Assembly: GCF_021215455.1 (NCBI RefSeq)
Contig: NZ_JAJPWV010000005.1
Location: 186,001-250,000, forward strand
From: Mucilaginibacter roseus
Lineage (GTDB): Bacteria > Bacteroidota > Bacteroidia > Sphingobacteriales > Sphingobacteriaceae
Direction: 5' to 3'
Length of the DNA: 64,000 nt
A model generated the notes under the pieces. The model did no database searches. It saw only the letters and a list, made by a program, of their open reading frames with translations, and had not been told where the DNA came from. This document shows positions 57,738 through 64,000 of this stretch, in pieces (position 1 is the first letter of the stretch; each line of letters begins with the position of its first letter). Both the position numbers and the translations under genes were made by a program.

Positions 57738-58992
57738 TGAGCACGCATCGCCGCTTGCATCATTAGGCGGTGTTGATACAGGCGGACAAAATGTTTACGT
57801 TGCTCAGCTCGCCAGGCACCTGGCATCAATGGGTTACCTCGTCGATGTTTTTACACGCAGAGAAAACGCTCTAATCCCCGAAGTGGTTGAACTAACCCGC
57901 GGAGTTAGAGTAATTCATGTAACCGCTGGTCCGGCTAAGGTTATTATAAAGGAGAATATTCTACCTTTTATGGATGAATTTAAGGACAACATGATTGCCT
58001 TTATTATCAACCAGCAGGTAGATTATAATTTTGTCCATGCTAACTTTTTCATGTCGGCCCTGGTAGCTATGGGCATAAAAAAAGAACTGAACATACCTTT
58101 TGTAGTTACTTTTCATGCGCTGGGCCATGTGCGCAGAATTCATCAAGCCGAAAAGGACAAATTTCCGGTGGAGCGTTTAATTATTGAGGAACGCGCGGTT
58201 ATGGAAGCAGACCGGATTATCGCGGAATGCCCGCAGGATATGGACGACCTGATCAACTATTACCATGCCCCTGCCGATAAGATCAGTATTGTGCCTTGTG
58301 GATTCAGCTCCAAGGAGTTTTACCCAATTGATAAAGAATGCGCACGGCGCATAGTCGGCTTGCCTCAGCAGGAATTTTTATTGCTGCAGTTAGGCCGTAT
58401 GGTGCCACGCAAAGGCATTGATAATGTAATTCAGGCACTGCCGCATATCCGCTCATCTCAAAAACCTGTTAAACTGGTTGTTGTAGGTGGCGAAGCCGAT
58501 GTACTTGATGAGGAACATTGCCCTGAGTTTGCCCGGCTGTTAAACCTGTGCCGTGAGAATGGCGTTGAAGCCTCGGTGATATTTACCGGCCGCAAAAACC
58601 GTGATCAACTGAAATACTACTATTCGGCTGCAGATGTTTTTATTACCACGCCCTGGTACGAGCCTTTTGGCATCACCCCGCTTGAGGCAATGGCCTGCGG
58701 AACACCGGTGATTGGCGCAAATGTTGGCGGCATTAAATATAGCGTGGCTAACGGCGAAACCGGTTGGCTTGTGGCTCCGCAAAACCCGGTAGAACTCGCC
58801 AACAAAGTCAACCAACTTATAAGCAACGAAGCTTTATTAAATGACGCTGGCGACAAAGCCATCCGTAGGGTTAACGAGCAATTTACCTGGGCTGAAGTAG
58901 CCGGTCAGATGCATCAGCTTTATAGCAAACTGATGCCTCGCCTTAAAAAGCAAGCTATGGTGGTAACAGAAAGCAAACACAGGGCAGCCTAA
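57703..58992 (+). CDS. Glycosyltransferase family 4
   Basis: The 429-residue GT-B enzyme shows the N-terminal acceptor loop GGVDTGGQNVYVAQLARHLA seen in sucrose-phosphate-synthase-like and mannosyl-type GT4 members, and the donor motif EPFGITPLEAMACGTPVIG (about 315-335) with the paired glutamates. Start overlaps the preceding glycosyltransferase by 35 bases, and the heptose phosphatase gene begins 5 bases after its stop. A role in surface-glycan synthesis is inferred. Confidence 0.92.
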   Translation: MEFQQKKIAFISEHASPLASLGGVDTGGQNVYVAQLARHLASMGYLVDVFTRRENALIPEVVELTRGVRVIHVTAGPAKVIIKENILPFMDEFKDNMIAFIINQQVDYNFVHANFFMSALVAMGIKKELNIPFVVTFHALGHVRRIHQAEKDKFPVERLIIEERAVMEADRIIAECPQDMDDLINYYHAPADKISIVPCGFSSKEFYPIDKECARRIVGLPQQEFLLLQLGRMVPRKGIDNVIQALPHIRSSQKPVKLVVVGGEADVLDEEHCPEFARLLNLCRENGVEASVIFTGRKNRDQLKYYYSAADVFITTPWYEPFGITPLEAMACGTPVIGANVGGIKYSVANGETGWLVAPQNPVELANKVNQLISNEALLNDAGDKAIRRVNEQFTWAEVAGQMHQLYSKLMPRLKKQAMVVTESKHRAA

Positions 58993-58997
58993 AGCAA

Positions 58998-59579
58998 ATG
59001 AATAAAGCTGTTTTTTTAGATAAGGACGGTACACTGATACCCGACATCCCCTACAATGTGGACCCTCAACTAATCACGCTACAAGCGGATAGCGTTGCCG
59101 GTCTAAAAAAATTGCAGGATGCCGGGTATCTGCTTATCATTATTTCCAATCAATCAGGCGTTGCCAGGGGATTATTTGAGGAAGATAAACTTACGGGTGT
59201 TGAACAACGATTAAAAGATCTCCTGTCAGCTCACCTTATTAATCTTAACGGCTTTTACTATTGCCCTCACCATCCGGATGGTACATTAAACGGTTACAAC
59301 TTAGATTGCGACTGCCGCAAACCAGCGCCCGGCATGCTATTAGCCGCGGCGATTGACCATAATATCGACATCAAGCAATCATGGATGATAGGCGACATAT
59401 TGAATGATGTAGAGGCAGGAAAAAGGGCAGGTTGTAAAGCTGTATTGATTGATAACGGCAACGAAACAGAATGGCTAACCGGGTCAATGAGACACCCGGA
59501 TTTTAGCTGCCCAAATATTGACGAAGCGGCACAAAAAATACTAAGCTATAATGGTGACGAACGATTGGCAAAACTGTAA
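58998..59579 (+). CDS. gmhB: HAD-IIIA phosphatase, D,D-heptose 1,7-bisphosphate phosphatase (GmhB-like)
   Basis: This 193-residue enzyme has the HAD nucleophile motif FLDKDGT (Asp8, Asp10), motif II Ser in IISNQSG, and the zinc loop CPHHPDG with CDCRKPAPGM that characterises GmhB and histidinol-phosphatases of this class. GmhB removes the 7-phosphate in ADP-heptose synthesis. Two heptosyltransferase-like genes in the cluster support a heptose role; other heptose genes are not in the window. The end overlaps the GT9 gene by 29 bases. Confidence 0.88.
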   Translation: MNKAVFLDKDGTLIPDIPYNVDPQLITLQADSVAGLKKLQDAGYLLIIISNQSGVARGLFEEDKLTGVEQRLKDLLSAHLINLNGFYYCPHHPDGTLNGYNLDCDCRKPAPGMLLAAAIDHNIDIKQSWMIGDILNDVEAGKRAGCKAVLIDNGNETEWLTGSMRHPDFSCPNIDEAAQKILSYNGDERLAKL

Positions 59580-60690
59580 AAACATACTTTGTATGCGGCC
59601 CGATAATATGGGCGACCTGATTATGTCTGGACCTGCCATCCGAGCGCTGAAGGAAACTTTCGGGGCGCGAATAACAATACTCACCTCTTCATTGGCTAAA
59701 CCAATTGTTAAAAACATGCCGGAGATAGATGAGGCTATCATTTATGACCTACCATGGGTAAAAACAGCGAAAAAAACGGATCCTGATCAATTTCAGGCGA
59801 TAATAGATGTTATTAAACAAGGACATTTCGACGCTGCGGTGCTGTTTACGGTTTACAGCCAAAACCCACTACCTACTGCTATGCTGGCTTACCTGGCCGG
59901 CATTCCGCGCATATTGGCTTATTGCCGTGAAAACCCATATGGGCTAATTAGTGACTGGGTGCCGGATAAAGAGCCCTATGAGTTGATCAAGCACCAGGTA
60001 AAACGTGATCTCGATCTGGTGGCTAACGTTGGCGCCACTGTAGGCAGTGAGGATATGCAGTTGAAAACCAACGATAACCTTTGGCCTATTGTTGAGGCCA
60101 AACTTACAGCCATAGGAGTAGATATAAACCAGCCATGGTTAATTATGCACGCGGGTGTAAGCGAAACAAAACGCCGGTATCCCGAAAAAAAATGGGCCAC
60201 CGCGGCAAAATTTATTCTAAAAAAAAATAAGTATCAGGTACTTTTTACAGGCTCCTCAAGCGAACTGAGCCTAACAGATAAATTACAAGAGATGACCGGA
60301 GCAGGTAGCTTTTCAATTGCCGGTTTATTTAATATAGACGAGTTTATTTGCCTGGTTAAACATACCCGGCTAATGATAAGTGTTAACACCGGAGCAGCGC
60401 ATATTGCCGCGGCCTGCCAAACGCCCTTGGTTGTATTATACGCGCAGACCAATCCTCAGCATACACCATGGAATGTTCTAAATATAGTTTTACCGTATGC
60501 AGTACCTTTACATCAGCGAAGCAAAAATGAGATAATTGCTTACGTAAACCAAACTGTTTACGGCAAACCGATACAAATGCCGGAAGCGGATGATATAGTT
60601 AAAGCAGTTGATGATTTATTACAAACGATAAAAATCACTTCAGTGCCGACCGGCACATCAAATTCAACAGTTAAAAGTTCCTCCTGTTAG
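59551..60690 (+). CDS. Glycosyltransferase family 9 (heptosyltransferase-like), copy 2
   Basis: The 379-residue GT-B protein begins with ILCMRPDNMGDLIMSGPAIR and has the nucleotide-sugar region MHAGVSETKRRYPEKKW and SVNTGAAHIAAACQTP. It is the last gene of the plus-strand operon and overlaps gmhB by 29 bases. A product of the heptose route is its probable donor. It is only distantly similar to the GT9 at 48.9 kb, so a recent duplication is not indicated. Confidence 0.9.
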   Translation: MVTNDWQNCKNILCMRPDNMGDLIMSGPAIRALKETFGARITILTSSLAKPIVKNMPEIDEAIIYDLPWVKTAKKTDPDQFQAIIDVIKQGHFDAAVLFTVYSQNPLPTAMLAYLAGIPRILAYCRENPYGLISDWVPDKEPYELIKHQVKRDLDLVANVGATVGSEDMQLKTNDNLWPIVEAKLTAIGVDINQPWLIMHAGVSETKRRYPEKKWATAAKFILKKNKYQVLFTGSSSELSLTDKLQEMTGAGSFSIAGLFNIDEFICLVKHTRLMISVNTGAAHIAAACQTPLVVLYAQTNPQHTPWNVLNIVLPYAVPLHQRSKNEIIAYVNQTVYGKPIQMPEADDIVKAVDDLLQTIKITSVPTGTSNSTVKSSSC

Positions 60691-61068
60691 AACACGATAA
60701 TGATATATTTAGGCTGAGTTGAGAGGTATCATCTTCAGAAACCCAACATTCTTAGCGAGAAGGGCAGTCTGATAAAAGAAAAATACGTCTCTCTATCGAG
60801 CTTCATTTCCGGGATCAGATCAACCTGCTGTTTGTTCAGATCGCCGAACTCCAAAATGCAACTGACGAACGCTTCCTTAGTTCAATTTAGGATTTATGCC
60901 CAACGTCTTACTTAGGAATGATTACCAGCCTCTTGTAAAGTTAGCAACCGTGATGAAACCTGGAACTTTTACTTTCCTATCTCTTAACTGTGAACCGCTG
61001 GCAGCATTTATTGCCGCAGGGCTTTAAAGTGAATAGTTTATATTAGCCTCACAGAACCTGTGAGAACC
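60691..61068. other. Gene-poor stretch with coding relics
   Basis: This region has no intact gene. The minus strand holds a Crp-like fragment (listed separately) and, at 60922-61023, a 33-codon in-frame stretch ending KVKVPGFITVANFTRGW-stop that looks like the tail of a lost protein, without recognised family. CTCACA-N5-TGTGAG (61048-61064) next to the downstream ATG can form a 6-bp hairpin at the ribosome site. Confidence 0.4.
60735..60881 (-). pseudogene. N-terminal fragment of a Crp/Fnr-family regulator
   Basis: Minus-strand translation from 60878 reads KEAFVSCILEFGDLNKQQ then VDLIPEMKLDRETYFS. This matches the N-terminus of the intact regulator at 33045 (KEFVNYILQFGNLNTQQ, IDFI, then KKEEYFS) with a four-residue deletion. 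After YFS it diverges and stops at 60735; a TGA precedes it at 60884-60882 and no start codon is present. It is therefore a decayed paralogue rather than a working gene. It sits just before another Crp gene on the opposite strand. Confidence 0.55.
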
Positions 61069-61626
61069 ATGCATCAAAAACTAAGAGTTCATTTAGAAAA
61101 AATAGTAAAGCTTGAAGATGATGAATTTGAATTTATATTCAGTCATTTTATTGAAAAGCAATACAAGAAGCATCAATTTTTGATACAGGAAGGCGATCCT
61201 GTCAAATATCACTATTTTATAATGTCCGGCCTGCTGAAATTGGTTTATATGGACGAAAATGCCAGAGAGCATATAGTCTCTTTCGCCATGGAAGACTGGT
61301 GGGAAAGCGATTTTATGGCGTATTATACACAATCGCCTTCGACCATGTCCCTAATCTGCCTGGAAGACACCGAGGTTCTCTGTCTTACCCTCGAGAATTA
61401 CCGAAAGCTTTGCGACAGTTCACCTAAAATGCAAAGGTTCTTTCTGGAGAAAGCAAACTTCGGCTTTCTAGGTGCGCAGCGACGCATCATTTCCTTGCTG
61501 ACCTCCAGCGCTAAGGATCGTTATGAGCAATTGCTCAAACTTTATCCTGTGCTTATGCAGCGAGTGCCTAAAAGCCAGCTTGCCGCCTACCTCGGCGTAT
61601 CGCGGGAGACCCTGAGCCGGTTTTAA
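61069..61626 (+). CDS. Crp/Fnr family transcriptional regulator, CRP-like recognition helix
   Basis: From the ATG at 61069 (a GTG nine bases upstream is less likely) the product has 185 residues. A cyclic-nucleotide-binding-like beta-roll (about 20-120) is followed by a winged helix whose recognition helix reads YLGVSRETLSRF. The SRETxxR pattern is that of E. coli CRP, where Arg180, Glu181 and Arg185 read GTGA. Two GTGA-N6-TCAC sites lie directly downstream. The protein stops right after this helix, slightly short of relatives that continue a few residues. Signal unknown. Confidence 0.88.
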   Translation: MHQKLRVHLEKIVKLEDDEFEFIFSHFIEKQYKKHQFLIQEGDPVKYHYFIMSGLLKLVYMDENAREHIVSFAMEDWWESDFMAYYTQSPSTMSLICLEDTEVLCLTLENYRKLCDSSPKMQRFFLEKANFGFLGAQRRIISLLTSSAKDRYEQLLKLYPVLMQRVPKSQLAAYLGVSRETLSRF

Positions 61627-61631
61627 CCGGT

Positions 61632-61645
61632 GTGATATACCTCAC
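61632..61645. promoter_or_regulatory. CRP-type operator, site 1
   Basis: GTGATATACCTCAC is a perfect GTGA-N6-TCAC half-site pair, just after the Crp stop and about 155 bases before the RidA start. It stands 23 bases centre-to-centre from site 2, near two DNA turns. Confidence 0.55.
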
Positions 61646-61654
61646 TGCATATTC

Positions 61655-61668
61655 GTGACTTACATCAC
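61655..61668. promoter_or_regulatory. CRP-type operator, site 2
   Basis: GTGACTTACATCAC is a second perfect GTGA-N6-TCAC pair. It may allow paired binding with site 1 ahead of the small frame and RidA. Confidence 0.55.
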
Positions 61669-61720
61669 CGCCTGATTCAGAGGGTTATACTGAATTTTGT
61701 ATTATCAACATGATGCATAA

Positions 61721-61840
61721 ATGAACAAGATAACATTAATGATCAACCTGATGGCTGCATTTTTAGGAGCAATAAGGGCGCAAAATATAAAACACGAAAA
61801 TGGAAAAGAGAATCATCAATCCCTGGGAATGGCAGGATAA
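61721..61840 (+). other. Short frame with signal-peptide-like sequence, possible relic
   Basis: The ATG at 61721 opens 39 codons, MNKITLMINLMAAFLGAIRA then QNIKHEN, which look like a Sec signal peptide with a cleavage site, and then run into the RidA gene in another frame before a TAA. It may be the remaining start of a secreted-protein gene cut off when RidA was joined, or a chance frame. Not treated as a confirmed gene. Confidence 0.3.
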
Positions 61841-62189
61841 ACGCAGTTACGCACAAGCCGTTGAAGCAAAAAATGCAGAAAGCACGCTATATATTTCCGG
61901 CCAAACGGCCATTAGCGACGATGGAATATCGAGTGACGAGGGTATGGCAACACAGCTGACCAAAGCCCTGCAGAACTTGGAAACGGTAATCAGCAAGGCT
62001 GGTTACAAACCGGAAGGCATCGTACGCCTGAACATCTATACCACATCCACTGCAGAACTTTGGCCTAATTTCAATATCTTTCAGGATTGGGCGGCCAGAA
62101 ATCATGTAAAGCAGGCGCTTACCTTACTGGAAGTCAAAAGCCTGTTTGAAACCTTAAAAGTCGAGCTTGAAGCAACAGTGGTAAAGTAA
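61800..62189 (+). CDS. RidA/YjgF family protein
   Basis: The 129-residue protein has the RidA fold: LYISGQTAISDDG, a trimer-interface region and the conserved Arg in GIVRLNIYTT, with a final FETLKVELEATV. RidA proteins hydrolyse reactive enamine/imine intermediates; others in the family have different roles. It is downstream of the Crp-like regulator and two CRP-type sites, so it is its likely target. A clear terminator follows the gene. Confidence 0.92.
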   Translation: MEKRIINPWEWQDKRSYAQAVEAKNAESTLYISGQTAISDDGISSDEGMATQLTKALQNLETVISKAGYKPEGIVRLNIYTTSTAELWPNFNIFQDWAARNHVKQALTLLEVKSLFETLKVELEATVVK

Positions 62190-62201
62190 CTCACAAAACG
62201 C

Positions 62202-62231
62202 ATAAAACCCATTCTCTGGAATGGGTTTTAT
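62202..62231 (+). terminator. Terminator after RidA
   Basis: ATAAAACCCATTC (62202-62214) pairs exactly with GAATGGGTTTTAT (62219-62231), a 13-bp stem with a four-base loop. T-rich sequence follows. Confidence 0.85.
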
Positions 62232-62406
62232 TATGCTTTAAATAACAAATCAGTGCGTTCAGAGTTTAATGAGGATGGTACTGTGTATGCCAATCTTACT
62301 ATAAACAAGATTATTACATATTTTGATTTGCACATTTACTAAAGCGAGGACATTTGGATAGTGTATAGTCAAAAGACCTTATCATTTTATTCTGGAAATC
62401 TTTTTT

Positions 62407-63051
62407 TTAAATAGTTCCAGCATTAGATTCTTCATTAAAGAAATCCTCCCAATAACCCGAATAACTCATCAATTCCGGTACTAACTCAAAACTACCGTCA
62501 TTATAAGGTCTAAAAACGAAATCACTTGCATAAACACCTCAAACAGGTTTTGGTCGTATAGCCCTGCTATTCCATTAGTATCTAAAATTCGGAGTCTAAT
62601 ACTATAAAATAATGGATTCTGATTTAATATACAATCGATACTTATCAATGTATAACATTCAGCTTTTTCAAACCAGAATAATTTACATCTTCTCCTGCAT
62701 ACTTTACTACCGTACTTTATTCCTTAGCTTTTGAAGTTTTTCAGGCTCATAATATATTGAGCTAAATTTCGACTTATAATCCCAATCATAAAAAATATTA
62801 TTCAACGTATTTACTATAGTAGAAATGTACATCTATCCCACTCGAACTACCTGTCAAATAACTCAATTTATTCCAATCCGATATATCCCCCCTTTTCCAA
62901 TACCTTTTATAAATCGATTAATTTGTTAACTCTTTGTATTACTTTGCGTGACTATTTGCCCAAGAAAAAGCTCATTATTTCCGTCACTAAGTGAGAATTG
63001 GTATATATAACAATTATTTTTTCGGGAAACATATCTCCTTTTATAAGCCAT
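62407..63051 (-). pseudogene. Decayed gene for an unknown protein of about 205 residues
   Basis: The 900-base gap between RidA and the sigma gene is not empty on the minus strand. From an ATG at 63051 coding-like segments succeed one another in different frames: SRKNNCYIYQFSLSDGNN then ELFLGQIVTQ; KRYWKRGDISDWNKLSYLTG; NIFYDWDYKSKFSSIYYEPE then KLQKLRNKVR (62799-62707); ILDTNGIAGLYDQNLFEV; and YASDFVFRPYNDGSFELVPE then SYSGYWEDFFNEE with a stop at 62407. Each break is a frameshift or stop. The base composition is AT-rich compared with neighbours. No family recognised; immunity-type proteins often look like this but that is a guess. Confidence 0.6.
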
Positions 63052-63090
63052 AATGAGTTTTTTTATTAAATTAGTTTTTTGCCGCTCTAA

Positions 63091-63660
63091 ATGAATTTGA
63101 TTACCCATAAGACTGACGAAGAATTAGTTGATCTCATTAGGAACGAGAATTTAGAGGCTTTTAATGAAATCTACAATCGCTATTGGAAGATTTTACTGGC
63201 CAAGTCTGTCAATCGTTTAAAAAGCAAAGAAGACGCTGAAGAGGTTATCCAGGAGTTGTTCGTAAACTTATGGCGCAGGCGAGCACGCCTGCAATTACGA
63301 TTTACCTTTCGAACCTATATTCATGCAGCTCTCAAATATGAAATTCTGAATCATCTTACAAAAAGAAATATATTAAAAAGCGACTTGGCGATAGAAGACC
63401 CTGATTTTTCCCGCTTCTTAATTGCTGACGAAAATTTTTTTTCGATAGAAATAAAAGAATTGCAACTTCAGATAGATACTGAAATCAATAAATTGCCGGA
63501 AAAATGCCGACTAATATTCAAAATGAGCCGAAACGATGGCATGACAGCGAAAGACATTGCTGATAAATTAGATATTTCTGCCAGAACTGTCGAAACTCAA
63601 ATAGGCAGAGCCTTAAAAATCTTACGAAAGTCCCTAAGCTCCTATATTTTCTTCCTATAA
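63091..63660 (+). CDS. ECF RNA polymerase sigma-70 factor, Bacteroidota type
   Basis: The 189-residue protein has region 2 (FNEIYNRYWKILLAKS to EEVIQELFVNLWRRR, about 25-75) and region 4 (LPEKCRLIFKMSRNDGMTAK, then ISARTVETQIGRALKIL, about 130-180). This is the group paired with FecR-like anti-sigma factors that control TonB-dependent transporter genes. A FecR-type gene begins 113 bases downstream. The SusC genes in this window lack an STN domain, so its target transporter is probably beyond the right edge. Confidence 0.93.
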   Translation: MNLITHKTDEELVDLIRNENLEAFNEIYNRYWKILLAKSVNRLKSKEDAEEVIQELFVNLWRRRARLQLRFTFRTYIHAALKYEILNHLTKRNILKSDLAIEDPDFSRFLIADENFFSIEIKELQLQIDTEINKLPEKCRLIFKMSRNDGMTAKDIADKLDISARTVETQIGRALKILRKSLSSYIFFL

Positions 63661-63773
63661 TTCTCGTGTTCTTTGCAATTTTCCAAGGATAAATCAAAAA
63701 TGTAGAAATTATTTTACATGCACGTACGTATTAAGGCCGTTTTAACCCGCTATTAGGTAAAGGTTAATCAATA

Positions 63774-64000
63774 ATGGCAGTTACTGAACGAATAAGGCTT
63801 TTAATTTTAAGATGGCGCAAGGGTCAACTAACTCCCGAAGAAAGAAAGGAGTTAGACAGCTGGTATGACCGTGATTTACCTGAAAACTTACTAATTGACG
63901 AAAACACTACAGAAGACTCATATCGTCAAGCTTTACTTACTAAAATCCATGCACAGATCGGAGAGCGCAATATTTCATCAAAAAGCTACTCTAAAATTTG
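63774..64000 (+). CDS. FecR-type anti-sigma factor, N-terminal part
   Basis: The frame from the ATG at 63774 runs to the right edge, giving 75 residues. The start (ILRWRKGQLTPEERKELDSW) is the typical N-terminal helical sigma-binding region of FecR-family proteins. The membrane helix and FecR domain lie outside. Position after the ECF sigma gene supports a sigma/anti-sigma pair. Confidence 0.8.
   Translation, partial: MAVTERIRLLILRWRKGQLTPEERKELDSWYDRDLPENLLIDENTTEDSYRQALLTKIHAQIGERNISSKSYSKI

Noticed and set aside
61048..61064. CTCACA-N5-TGTGAG as a CRP operator
   Set aside because: The half-sites face the wrong way (TCACA then TGTGA) compared with CRP sites; better described as a hairpin near the start codon.
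1..64000. CRISPR array, IS element, tRNA or rRNA
   Set aside because: No regular repeats, transposase reading frames, terminal inverted repeats or RNA-gene signatures were seen.

Overview
The window looks like a chromosomal segment of a plant-polysaccharide-degrading Bacteroidota, most likely Sphingobacteriaceae and Mucilaginibacter- or Pedobacter-like. This rests on gene content (two SusC/SusD pairs, a DUF6377-type regulator, GH95, GH2, GH127 and GH78 enzymes, an ECF sigma/FecR pair), on poor Shine-Dalgarno sites, and on promoter-like TAnnTTTG elements. The assignment is by content only; no rRNA marker is present. No tRNA, rRNA, insertion sequence or CRISPR array was seen.

Layout. 1-2.4 kb: the end of a TlpA-like thioredoxin gene and a secreted trypsin/PDZ protein. 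2.4-11.2 kb: tagaturonate reductase, a zinc dehydrogenase, a GH95 enzyme, small envelope proteins, a lone receiver domain and a GH2 enzyme. 11.2-15.1 kb: a small conserved protein, an M28 peptidase and an SDR/AraC pair. 15.1-21.8 kb: a SusD/SusC pair facing a membrane-anchored DUF6377-type regulator. 21.9-32.9 kb: a minus-strand operon SusC-SusD-DoxX-DoxX-cytochrome c-sulfite dehydrogenase-YeiH. 33.0-34.6 kb: a Crp/Fnr regulator and an SDR that share one palindromic operator. 34.7-47.7 kb: GH127, a flavin monooxygenase, GH78, an AraC regulator and a ThuA-propeller-cupredoxin / epimerase / Gfo-Idh operon. 47.9-60.7 kb: a divergent surface-glycan cluster with carbamoyltransferase, five glycosyltransferases, heptose-bisphosphatase and an MFS carrier. 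60.7-64 kb: decayed genes, a second Crp regulator with RidA, and an ECF sigma factor with the start of a FecR-type anti-sigma factor.

The most striking feature is upstream of the sulfur operon. Between a good Bacteroidota-type promoter (TTG-N19-TATATTTG) and the SusC start lies an unannotated 27-codon reading frame with five consecutive cysteine codons and a sixth three codons later. An exact 8-bp inverted repeat has one arm inside the last codons of that frame. This has the form of a cysteine-responsive leader peptide controlling uptake and oxidation of a sulfur compound; the substrate cannot be read from the sequence.

A second theme is two Crp/Fnr regulators with different recognition helices and different nearby operators: TTTACCAAATGGTAAA twice around the first, and GTGA-N6-TCAC twice after the second, whose helix (SRETLSR) resembles that of E. 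coli CRP. Two decayed genes were also reconstructed from out-of-frame fragments: the N-terminus of a Crp-like regulator near 60.8 kb and an unknown protein of about 205 residues at 62.4-63.05 kb.
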